Below are positions 1 through 6,076 of a stretch of DNA of 7,028 nt, piece after piece. The notes beneath the pieces are model-generated. The model worked only from the letters and a program-made list of their open reading frames with translations. It had not been told where the DNA came from and searched no databases. The stretch's first letter is position 1, and each line of letters begins with the position of its first letter. Location of the stretch: positions 1 to 7,028 of the forward strand of contig DNUB01000281.1 of the NCBI GenBank assembly GCA_003508605.1, read 5' to 3'. Position numbers and translations under genes: made by a program. The DNA is from Oscillospiraceae bacterium (GTDB taxonomy: Bacteria; Bacillota; Clostridia; Oscillospirales; Ruminococcaceae).

Positions 1-78
1 GTCAAATAACGCTGTTGAAAACTTACAAACTGCACATAAACATTGTTAAAATGTATCTTATAGGTAATTTGTTTTATA

Positions 79-107
79 TATATATTTACCAAATCCCGTT
101 TTGTCAA
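79..107 (-). promoter_or_regulatory. candidate leftward promoter
   Basis: On the minus strand a perfect -35 hexamer TTGACA (107-102) is followed after exactly 17 bases by TATATA (84-79), within an alternating TA run that offers several registers for the -10. It begins five bases beyond the yjbR stop codon and points towards the left edge, so it would serve a gene outside the window. The 78 bases left of it hold no open frame that I can support; a minus-strand ATG near 52 meets a stop after six codons. AT-rich spacers produce such matches by chance, so this is only a candidate. Confidence 0.35.
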
Positions 108-111
108 ATCG

Positions 112-513
112 TCATTTACGGTTTTTATTCTTTCTTATTTTTGGTTTTATCAAATCATAGCTTTGTCCCAAAAGGAAAAACAGAGTACCATCTTTAACGG
201 TATCGTCCAAAACGGCAGTGATCCACTTATCCTTATTCATGTGATATGCAGGGAAGAATCCTTTTTGTTTTTGCAGCTCGCTTACCATCAACGGGTCGCA
301 CTTTACATTAAGGACGTAAACCACCGTTTCATCGGAATAGCCCAATCGGCTTTTCGGAATATCCATAATAATTGCAAACCATTTTTTGTTGGCGTCGTTT
401 CTAAAGACTCCGCTGTTCGGCGTTTTTTCCCACAAATATTCGGGGTCGGCTCCGAAAAAGTCCTTGATGTAATCTATTATTCTTTCTTTTTGGCTTTTCT
501 TTTTTTGTGGCAT
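112..513 (-). CDS. MmcQ/YjbR family small protein
   Basis: About 133 residues, the usual length of the MmcQ/YjbR (DUF419) family, whose members have a fold likened to DNA-binding domains but mostly lack a proven function. Family features visible are the N-terminal helical part followed by WEKTPNSGVFR, the strand KKWFAIIMDIP, then VYVLNVKCDP, FPAYHMNKDKWITAVLDD and the C-terminal LLGQSYDLI, which matches the typical end of the family. The tail is lysine/arginine-rich. No signal peptide or membrane segment is visible. I start it at the ATG at 513 because AAAGGAAG (530-523) is nine bases upstream of it; the in-frame ATG at 522 touches that site and would add only Met-Ile-Ile. It is the last gene before the left edge, on the same strand as pnuC but 222 bases away, so it is probably transcribed on its own. 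The family call is firm; a cellular role cannot be given. Confidence 0.85.
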   Translation of the reverse strand: MPQKKKSQKERIIDYIKDFFGADPEYLWEKTPNSGVFRNDANKKWFAIIMDIPKSRLGYSDETVVYVLNVKCDPLMVSELQKQKGFFPAYHMNKDKWITAVLDDTVKDGTLFFLLGQSYDLIKPKIRKNKNRK

Positions 514-522
514 TATGATCAT

Positions 523-530
523 CTTCCTTT
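523..530 (-). promoter_or_regulatory. yjbR-family gene ribosome binding site
   Basis: AAAGGAAG on the minus strand. It ends directly against the upstream ATG at 522, which is too close for initiation, and lies nine bases before the ATG at 513. It therefore decides the start in favour of 513. Confidence 0.55.
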
Positions 531-671
531 ATCATATTCTTCTTATGGGATTCTCCGAAAATCGGTTCAAAAATCAAAAACAGACGGAATGCTCCGCATG
601 TTTTGGCTCAAATAAATAAGATTTTAGAGTTGTCTATATTAGCTTATAATTCGGTAATGGATTGTATTTTT

Positions 672-700
672 ATTTTACCATATAATGACGTAAAGCACAA
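672..700 (-). promoter_or_regulatory. weak candidate promoter for the yjbR-family gene
   Basis: TTGTGC (700-695), a 17-base spacer and TAAAAT (677-672) on the minus strand. The -10 matches five of six consensus positions and the -35 only three of six. It lies about 160 bases before the start codon, in the otherwise empty 523-735 spacer. The same spacer contains an inverted repeat CCATATA (678-684) / TATATGG (724-730) and two 4-bp hairpins (555-565 and 585-596), none with a proper U-tract, so I see no convincing pnuC terminator here. Confidence 0.25.
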
Positions 701-735
701 TAGAAATGCTCAAATCTCATATCTATATGGAATAA

Positions 736-1424
736 TCACCCTTTTTCCTGACGATTACGCATATCCAGCCATCTGATAAATCCGTAAATGTCATTCACTA
801 AAAAGACCGAAAAACATATTACCACGGAAATATAGGAAATGTCGTTTCTCGCAGCCAATATCCATAAGACTATCAAAACAATATCGTTAGCTGCATAAGC
901 TGCGGCAAAGAATGCACTTCGCTTAAATGTCAGGTAAGCCGCAGCAAAGCTTGTGGCTACCGAAACGGTGCCGGGCAGCAGATTAGCCGTCCCGAAAGCT
1001 CTCAAAATAAAGAAAAACAGCACCGATACCGCTATGGTCAATAGAATAACAACGGGTATTTCCTTTTTATTTAACCGCCTTACCTCAACCTCCGCTTTAT
1101 TTCCTTTATATGGGTTTTTCAGCCAGGAAATAAGGGCAAATACAGCCATTGGTGCGGTCATTCCCAAATAAGTTATCATTTCTCCGTAATAAGAAGAGGT
1201 GTAGGAAATGTTTCCGTACAGTATGCTGAAAAGGATAATAAGAATTTGTCCGACTGGATTTCCCTTAGCATTAAAAATCAAAGAGGTTACGCCAATAACC
1301 GAAGCGGAGAGAATCAGATAATTTGTTCTGTCAAAAATGAAAAACGAAGCCGCAATCAGTCAACCGATGAGCTCCACAGAGTGATTTCTCCTTTAGTAAA
1401 ATAACTTATCAAGCGTTTAATCAC
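736..1424 (-). pseudogene. pnuC: PnuC family nicotinamide riboside transporter, frameshifted
   Basis: PnuC proteins are integral membrane facilitators that take up nicotinamide riboside for NAD synthesis. The frame ending at 736 shows several hydrophobic segments and PnuC hallmarks: SLIFNAKGNPVGQ, YYGEMITYLGMTAPMAVFALISWLKNPY and the C-terminal FLVNDIYGFIRW. Read upstream past its first usable start, this frame continues with family-like sequence (LIAASFFIFDRTNYL) up to 1359, where TGA precedes it. The missing N-terminus is in another frame: a GTG at 1424, preceded by GGAGA, gives VIKRLISYFTKGEITLWSSSVD and then stops at TGA 1358-1356. Joining the two at about 1359-1362 restores a protein of roughly 229 residues, normal for the family. 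The simplest explanation is a one-base deletion or a sequencing/assembly error. A TTG at 1281 could start a 181-residue product but has no ribosome site and would lose the first membrane segment. It follows the hydA terminator directly. Family identity is strong; whether the gene is functional is open. Confidence 0.85.
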
Positions 1425-1428
1425 AATA

Positions 1429-1433
1429 TCTCC
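1429..1433 (-). promoter_or_regulatory. pnuC ribosome binding site
   Basis: GGAGA on the minus strand, four bases before the GTG at 1424. It identifies the true N-terminus of pnuC in the frame that is later broken. The T-tract of the upstream terminator (1439-1434) ends at the base immediately before this site, with no gap. Confidence 0.6.
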
Positions 1434-1495
1434 AAAAAATAAAGGCATTTGTCCGCACATCTTCAAAGACCTAACGATGTGCAGCAAATGCCTTT
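1434..1495 (-). terminator. rho-independent terminator of the hydrogenase operon
   Basis: On the minus strand an 11-bp outer stem (AAAGGCATTTG at 1485-1495 against CAAATGCCTTT at 1441-1451) continues after a small asymmetric bulge into a 7-bp inner stem (GCACATC at 1476-1482 against GATGTGC at 1455-1461) with a 14-base loop. It is followed by ATTTTTT (1440-1434). The T-tract exists only in the minus direction, so it acts on transcripts coming from hydA, whose stop codon is about 50 bases upstream. Because it ends right at the pnuC ribosome site, pnuC can be reached only by read-through, or this stem-loop is a regulated element for pnuC. Confidence 0.85.
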
Positions 1496-1505
1496 GCATT
1501 CTTAA

Positions 1506-1521
1506 TCTACCCGGTGGCAGA
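1506..1521 (-). repeat. small hairpin between hydA and its terminator
   Basis: TCTGCC and GGTAGA form a 6-bp stem (with one G:U pair) around a 4-base loop on the minus strand. Flanking G:U pairs could extend it. It lies 24 bases after the hydA stop and just before the large terminator stem-loop. It could be a transcript-stabilising 3' hairpin or part of a pnuC leader structure; the sequence alone does not decide. Confidence 0.35.
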
Positions 1522-1544
1522 CCTGTTTGTTTTTTTCTGAACGG

Positions 1545-3296
1545 TTATTTATGCAAATTTGAAGCTTTATAGGAAGTGTGCAGAATCTCGTGAGCCTTAT
1601 GGCTTCCGGGTTCGCCCAAGAAATTCTCGTAAACCTCCTTAATGTCGGGGCTTTCATGAGATTTTCTCAAGGGTCTGTTTTCATCCGCACTGTAAAGAGC
1701 CTTTGCTCTTTCTGCTCTGATATCGGTAAAGTTGCGTACGTCAGCAGGTACTATAACTTGACCGCCGCCGTTTACACAGCCGCCGGGACAAGCCATAATT
1801 TCAATAAATGTAACGTCAAGCTCCCCGCTTTTAACCTTTTCAAGCAGTTTTTTGGCATTAGCAAGTCCCGAAGCAACGGCAACAGTAATATCCTTGCCGC
1901 CTACATTATATGTCGCAGTTTTAACGCCTTCAACGCCGCGTACTTCCTTAAACTCAACAGGGCTGTTTACATCTTCACCCGTAAGCTTCCAGACAGCAGT
2001 ACGAAGTGCAGCCTCCATAACGCCTCCGGTTGCACCGAAGATAACCGCTGCGCCCGTGCCGATTCCGAGAGGACTGTCAAAGCCTTCATCAGGCAGTTCC
2101 CTGAAGCAGAGACCTGCATGGTTAATCATTTTAACAAGCTCACGTGTTGTAATGGAAATATCAAGGTCGGGATATCCCGAAGCACTTTGATCTTCTCTTC
2201 CTATCTCAAATTTCTTAGCAGTGCAGGGCATTACCGAAACGCTTACAATATTCTTGGGATCAATACCCATTTTCTGCGCCCAATAAGTCTTTGTAATGGC
2301 ACCGTTCATCTGCTGAGGGGATTTGCAGGAGGACAGATTGGGAATAAATTCGGGATAATAAGCCTCGCAGTATCTTATCCAGCCCGGTGAGCAGGAAGTG
2401 ATCATAGGAAGAACGCCGCCGTTCTGTACACGGTCAAGAAGCTCAGTAGCTTCCTCCATAATAGTTAAATCGGCACCGAAGTCTGTATCGAAAACCGCAT
2501 TAAATCCGAGTCTGCGAAGAGCGGCGGCCATTTTGCCTTCAACGTTGGTTCCCATAGGATAGCCAAAAGCCTCGCCCAAGGAAGCTCGAACAGCAGGAGC
2601 GGTTTGCACCACAACAACCTTTTCGGGATCGTTAAGAGCAGCCCAAACCTTATCGGTATCGTCCTTTTCGTTTAATGCGCCGGTAGGACATACTGCTATG
2701 CACTGTCCGCAGGAAACGCAGGCTGTATCGGCCAAGTCCATATCAAAGGGGCTTCCGATGGATGTTTTAAATCCGCGGTAGTTTGCACCGATAACGCCTA
2801 TTCCCTGTACGTTAGTACAAGCGGCGATACACCGACGGCAGTTTATACATTTTTCGTTGTCACGGGTCATATGAGCTGCGCTGGAATCAATTTCATATTC
2901 ATTTCTGATACCGTCGAAAGCAGGTTCGTGCTGAACGCCCAACTCCTGACAGAGAGTCTGCAGTTCACAGTTTCCCGATCTTGAACAGTAAAGGCATTCC
3001 TTCTTGTGGTTGCTAAGCAGCAGCTCTAAGGTCATTTTTCTGCTTTCCAAAACAGCAGGGGAGTTAGTAAGAATGTTCTTTCCTTCGTCAAATTTGGAAA
3101 TGGGGTACATACAGGAAGCTACAAGGCTTCTTGCGCCGGTCATTTCCACCACGCATATACGGCAGGCACCTATTTCGTTGATGTCCTTAAGCCAGCAAAG
3201 AGTAGGAATACGTATTCCGTTTTTCCGTGCGGCTTCAAGTATGGTTGTACCCTCTTCAACGGAACATTCGATACCGTTAATTTTAATATTAACCAT
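1545..3296 (-). CDS. hydA: [FeFe]-hydrogenase catalytic subunit HydA (HndD-like)
   Basis: Catalyses 2H+ + 2e- = H2 at the H-cluster; cytoplasmic, no signal peptide. 583 residues, like HndD and monomeric CpI, without the C-terminal extension of Thermotoga HydA. Order of domains: plant-type [2Fe-2S] (C34, C45, C48, C62); His-ligated [4Fe-4S] (H97, C101, C104, C110); two [4Fe-4S] sites (C150, C153, C156, C160 and C193, C196, C199, C203); then the H-domain from about 225. H-cluster motifs are L1 TSCSPGW (300-306), L2 MPCTAKKFE with C358, and L3 EIMACPGGCVNGGGQ with C503 and C507. The protein ends with the small-subunit-like AHEILHTSYK segment. L1 has one cysteine where CpI has two. Acidic residues of the proton path are visible near MEEATE (280-285). 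It is the last gene of the operon, 21 bases after hydB. NAD-linked function is inferred from hydB and hydC. Whether the complex bifurcates cannot be proven from sequence, since related non-bifurcating NADH hydrogenases exist. Confidence 0.97.
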   Translation of the reverse strand: MVNIKINGIECSVEEGTTILEAARKNGIRIPTLCWLKDINEIGACRICVVEMTGARSLVASCMYPISKFDEGKNILTNSPAVLESRKMTLELLLSNHKKECLYCSRSGNCELQTLCQELGVQHEPAFDGIRNEYEIDSSAAHMTRDNEKCINCRRCIAACTNVQGIGVIGANYRGFKTSIGSPFDMDLADTACVSCGQCIAVCPTGALNEKDDTDKVWAALNDPEKVVVVQTAPAVRASLGEAFGYPMGTNVEGKMAAALRRLGFNAVFDTDFGADLTIMEEATELLDRVQNGGVLPMITSCSPGWIRYCEAYYPEFIPNLSSCKSPQQMNGAITKTYWAQKMGIDPKNIVSVSVMPCTAKKFEIGREDQSASGYPDLDISITTRELVKMINHAGLCFRELPDEGFDSPLGIGTGAAVIFGATGGVMEAALRTAVWKLTGEDVNSPVEFKEVRGVEGVKTATYNVGGKDITVAVASGLANAKKLLEKVKSGELDVTFIEIMACPGGCVNGGGQVIVPADVRNFTDIRAERAKALYSADENRPLRKSHESPDIKEVYENFLGEPGSHKAHEILHTSYKASNLHK

Positions 3297-3308
3297 AATA
3301 GCAATAAT

Positions 3309-3314
3309 TCCTTT
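3309..3314 (-). promoter_or_regulatory. hydA ribosome binding site with long spacing
   Basis: AAAGGA lies 12 bases before the hydA ATG, longer than the 7-10 bases seen for hydC, hydB and the HndB-like gene. No other ATG, GTG or TTG codon lies in frame between the two, so the start at 3296 stands, but initiation may be weaker or depend on ribosomes finishing hydB, whose stop is at 3318-3320. Confidence 0.5.
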
Positions 3315-3317
3315 CTA

Positions 3318-5111
3318 TCATTCCTTGATAATAGCACCGAATTTGCACTTGCTCATGCAAGCACCGCACTTGATGCACTTTGCGGGATCGATTTTGTGAG
3401 GCTCCTTTACAGTGCCGCTGATCGCACCTGCAGGGCAGGCTCTTGCACAGGCGGTACAGCCCTTGCACTTATCTTCAACGATCTTGTACTGCAGCAGTCG
3501 AGTACATACCCCGGCAGGACATTTCTTATCAACTACATGGGCGATGTATTCATCCTTAAAGTAGCGAAGTGTGGAAAGAACAGGGTTAGGCGCAGTCTGA
3601 CCCAATCCGCAGAGGGAGTTGTTTTTGATGTAGTAGCAAAGCTTCTCCATCTTATCCAGATCCTCCAATGTACCGTTTCCGCTGGTAATTTTATGGAGCA
3701 TTTCATAAAGACGCTTTGTGCCGATACGGCAGGGAGTACATTTTCCGCAGGACTCGTCAACGGTAAATTCAAGGAAGAACTTGGCAATATCTACCATACA
3801 GTTATCCTCATCCATAACAATAAGTCCGCCCGAACCCATCATAGAGCCAATCGCTATAAGGTTATCATAGTCGATCTTAATATCAAGATGCTCGGTAGGA
3901 ATACATCCGCCCGAAGGACCGCCGGTTTGTGCAGCCTTGAATTTCTTTCCTTTGGGAATGCCTCCTCCGATCTCGTATACGATTTCACGAAGAGTAGTGC
4001 CCATAGGAACTTCCACAAGTCCTGTGTTGTTGATTTTTCCGCCCAATGCAAATACCTTAGTACCCTTGGACTTTTCCGTTCCCATTGAAGAGAACCAATC
4101 CGCACCTTTAAGAATGATCTGAGGAATATTTGCATAAGTTTCAACGTTATTTAAAACGGTAGGACGCTGGAACAAGCCCTTTTCGGCAGGGAAGGGAGGA
4201 CGGCAGCGAGGCTCGCCTCTTTTTCCTTCGATAGACGTCATCAGCGCAGTTTCTTCACCGCAAACGAACGCACCTGCGCCAAGACGAATGTCAAGATCGA
4301 AATCAAAGCCCTTGCCAAATATATTTTTGCCGAGAAGTCCGTATTCTCTTGCCTGATTTATAGCAATCTGCAAACGCTTAACAGCAATGGGGTACTCTGC
4401 ACGAACATATATGTAGCCCTGAGTTGCACCGATTGCGTAGCCGGCAATAGCCATAGCCTCAATAACGGCATGAGGGTCTCCTTCAAGTACGGAACGATCC
4501 ATAAATGCGCCGGGGTCTCCTTCGTCGGCATTGCAGCATACATATTTCTGACCGCCGTCCTGAACAATGGTGCGGGCAAGCTGCCACTTCTTTCCCGTGG
4601 GGAATCCTGCGCCGCCTCTGCCTCTCAGACCCGAATCAAGAATTGTTTGAATAACCTGCTCGGGAGTCATTTCGCTCAGCACCTTTGCCAAAGCCTGATA
4701 GCCGTCCAAGGCGATATATTCGTCAATATTTTCGGGGTTAATAAGTCCGCAGTTCCGCAGAGCAACACGATGCTGCTTTTTATAGAAGTTAGTGTCGCTT
4801 AAAGGCTTGATACCGTTTTCGGTAACTGTCTCTTTATAAAGCAGATGCTCCACGATTCTGCCCTTCAAAAGATGCTCGGAAACGATTTCCGGAATATCCT
4901 CTTCCTTAACGGCGGAATAAAAACAGCCCTCAGGATAGACAATCATTATCGGACCTAAAGCGCAAAGACCGAAGCAGCCTGTTCTGATCACTTCAACTTC
5001 TTCTTCAAGACCGTTTTTCTTAATTTCCTCATGAAGCCTGTCAATAATGGCAGGACTTCCGGAGGAAGTACAGCCTGTACCACCACAGACCAAAACTTGA
5101 GAACGATACAT
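3318..5111 (-). CDS. hydB: NAD(H)/FMN-binding hydrogenase subunit HydB (NuoF/HndC-like)
   Basis: The diaphorase subunit: binds NAD(H) and FMN and passes electrons to HydA; cytoplasmic. 597 residues. Order: N-terminal thioredoxin-fold [2Fe-2S] domain (C9, C14, C46, C50); NuoF core with GLRGRGGAGFPTGKKW (161-176), the FMN-site stretch NADEGDPGAFMDR (194-206) and GAGAFVCGEETAL (278-290); the N3-type [4Fe-4S] site ESCGKCTPCRIGT (C455, C458, C461) with C501; a CPAGVC pair (C531, C536); and a C-terminal 2x[4Fe-4S] ferredoxin domain (C549, C552, C555, C559; C579, C582, C585, C589). The extra N- and C-terminal domains separate it from respiratory complex I NuoF and match HydB/HndC of multimeric hydrogenases. 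AGGAGG lies nine bases before the ATG and 17 bases separate it from the preceding gene. All expected cofactor ligands are present and no damage is seen. Confidence 0.97.
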   Translation of the reverse strand: MYRSQVLVCGGTGCTSSGSPAIIDRLHEEIKKNGLEEEVEVIRTGCFGLCALGPIMIVYPEGCFYSAVKEEDIPEIVSEHLLKGRIVEHLLYKETVTENGIKPLSDTNFYKKQHRVALRNCGLINPENIDEYIALDGYQALAKVLSEMTPEQVIQTILDSGLRGRGGAGFPTGKKWQLARTIVQDGGQKYVCCNADEGDPGAFMDRSVLEGDPHAVIEAMAIAGYAIGATQGYIYVRAEYPIAVKRLQIAINQAREYGLLGKNIFGKGFDFDLDIRLGAGAFVCGEETALMTSIEGKRGEPRCRPPFPAEKGLFQRPTVLNNVETYANIPQIILKGADWFSSMGTEKSKGTKVFALGGKINNTGLVEVPMGTTLREIVYEIGGGIPKGKKFKAAQTGGPSGGCIPTEHLDIKIDYDNLIAIGSMMGSGGLIVMDEDNCMVDIAKFFLEFTVDESCGKCTPCRIGTKRLYEMLHKITSGNGTLEDLDKMEKLCYYIKNNSLCGLGQTAPNPVLSTLRYFKDEYIAHVVDKKCPAGVCTRLLQYKIVEDKCKGCTACARACPAGAISGTVKEPHKIDPAKCIKCGACMSKCKFGAIIKE

Positions 5112-5128
5112 AAATTTCTTCCTCCTGA

Positions 5129-5497
5129 TTACTTATTGTTATCAATCGTGTATTCGGTGACTACATTGCCGCCGATAATATGTTCTTCAACCACTCTTTT
5201 CGCCTTTTCGGGGGTCATTTTTACATAGGTTACTTTACCGTCCTTAGGGGTAGTAACCTCTACAATAGGTTCTTGACTGCAAAGACCGATACAGCCCATA
5301 AGAGTCACGGAAACACCATGAAGCTTATGCTCCTGAACGGTATCGGAAAAAGCCGTTACAACGGGACGTGCGCCTGCCGCAATACCGCAGGTTGCCATAC
5401 CAACAACGATTTTTGTTTCGGCATGTGACTCGTTGCGCAAATCCATTTGACCTTGCAGCTTTTCCTTGATTGCCTGAAGATCTTCTAAGGTTTTCAT
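5129..5497 (-). CDS. thioredoxin-fold [2Fe-2S] ferredoxin-type subunit (HndB-like)
   Basis: 122 residues, similar to HndB of the Desulfovibrio NADP-reducing hydrogenase and to the N-terminal domain of HydB. Equivalent genes sit at this place in clostridial hydrogenase operons; I believe the Acetobacterium counterpart is called hydD but cannot confirm the name here. Visible: an N-terminal helix (1-25), the strand KIVVGMATCGIAAGAR with C37, the loop LMGCIGLC with C69 and C73, then EPIVEV and a C-terminal MTPEKAKRVVEEHIIGG helix typical of this fold. Only three cysteines exist; the usual first pair CX4C has lost its second member (G42). I recall the CGIAAGAR form from other HndB proteins, so this is probably a family trait rather than damage. 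It may bind a cluster with a non-cysteine ligand, or none. AAAGGA (5513-5508) lies 10 bases before the ATG and overlaps the stop of the upstream ATPase gene, suggesting coupled translation. Confidence 0.9.
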   Translation of the reverse strand: MKTLEDLQAIKEKLQGQMDLRNESHAETKIVVGMATCGIAAGARPVVTAFSDTVQEHKLHGVSVTLMGCIGLCSQEPIVEVTTPKDGKVTYVKMTPEKAKRVVEEHIIGGNVVTEYTIDNNK

Positions 5498-5512
5498 ATA
5501 GCAGCTATCCTT

Positions 5513-6076
5513 TCAAAAAATTCTGTTTTTGTTCAAAATGTGGGTATTTTCCTTTAAATAATCCTTAATAAATGCAGCCGTATCGGGATTATTTACCGGT
5601 ATATTCCCCATAATCTTTTTAATATCCTTTGTACTTAATGTAAAGCTTTCATCATCAACTGTGTAAATATAGACAAAATCGGTATTGATACAGCAAAAAA
5701 ACAGTGCCTCAATAGTTGAATTTATATTTCCCAAGGGGATTCGACAGGGGCTGTCAAGAACATATGATGAGGTGATTTCCGTACCCTTGCCGGGCGTTGA
5801 AATCATTTTAAACGAGCCGCCGGTCATTTCCGCACTTTTCTTAAATAAAGGAATGCCTCGACCTCTGTGATCGTTACAGACCCTTTTATTTATTGAGTTT
5901 TCATAAGCGTCAACATCAAAGCCGCAGCCGTTGTCTTTTATAGTAATTGTAAGGCAATTATCAATCGTGCTTATGTTCACAGAAATATGTACAAGTGAAG
6001 CATTTGCTTTTACGCTGTTTAAGACAATGTCAAGTATGTTTAAAGAAAGCTCATCAAGCTTTATTTCATCAAGCAT
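5513..6076 (-). CDS. stand-alone GHKL/histidine-kinase-type ATPase
   Basis: 187 residues. The first half is a HATPase_c domain: N-box with D16 and N20 (LNILDIVLNSVKANAS), G1 box DNGCGF (48-53), G2 region GRGIPLFKKSAEMTGGS (72-88) and GKGTEI (96-101). No dimerisation/phospho-acceptor H-box, sensor domain or membrane segment is present, so it cannot be an ordinary sensor kinase. The second half (about 106-187; PLGNINSTIEAL, TDFVYIYTVDDESFTL) resembles the C-terminal part of other small ATPases that I remember from clostridial hydrogenase operons, but I cannot name a domain. Its ATG overlaps the hydC stop in TAATG without a good ribosome site, so it is probably translated by re-initiation after hydC. 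Position inside the operon suggests a role in assembling, activating or regulating the hydrogenase; this is inference. A serine kinase/anti-sigma-like role is an alternative. Confidence 0.9.
   Translation of the reverse strand: MLDEIKLDELSLNILDIVLNSVKANASLVHISVNISTIDNCLTITIKDNGCGFDVDAYENSINKRVCNDHRGRGIPLFKKSAEMTGGSFKMISTPGKGTEITSSYVLDSPCRIPLGNINSTIEALFFCCINTDFVYIYTVDDESFTLSTKDIKKIMGNIPVNNPDTAAFIKDYLKENTHILNKNRIF

Noticed and set aside
44..50. Rex operator (TTGTTAA) near the left edge
   Set aside because: Only one half-site is present; the inverted partner at the required spacing is absent. No Rex-like site was found near the hydrogenase promoters either.
63..90. Hairpin GGTAA/TTACC as terminator for the yjbR-family gene
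   Set aside because: Five-base arms around a long AT-only loop, with no U-tract after it in the minus direction.
163..615. Plus-strand open frame of 150 codons
   Set aside because: It covers the yjbR-family gene on the opposite strand, which has clear family motifs and a ribosome site. The plus frame shows none.
736..1281. A complete 181-residue PnuC starting at TTG 1281
   Set aside because: There is no ribosome site before 1281, and family-like protein sequence continues upstream in the same frame and then in a second frame back to GTG 1424, so the TTG is an internal codon.
1356..1364. Programmed -1 frameshifting in pnuC
   Set aside because: A slip at GAC-TGA would give a full-length product, but there is no X-XXY-YYZ slippery heptamer and I saw no stimulatory stem just downstream. 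Mutation or sequencing error is simpler.
1578..2390. Long plus-strand open frame of 270 codons opposite hydA
   Set aside because: It is antisense to the H-domain, has no recognisable motif, and hydA is intact across the whole stretch. The other plus-strand frames opposite hydB, hydC and the ATPase gene are rejected for the same reason.
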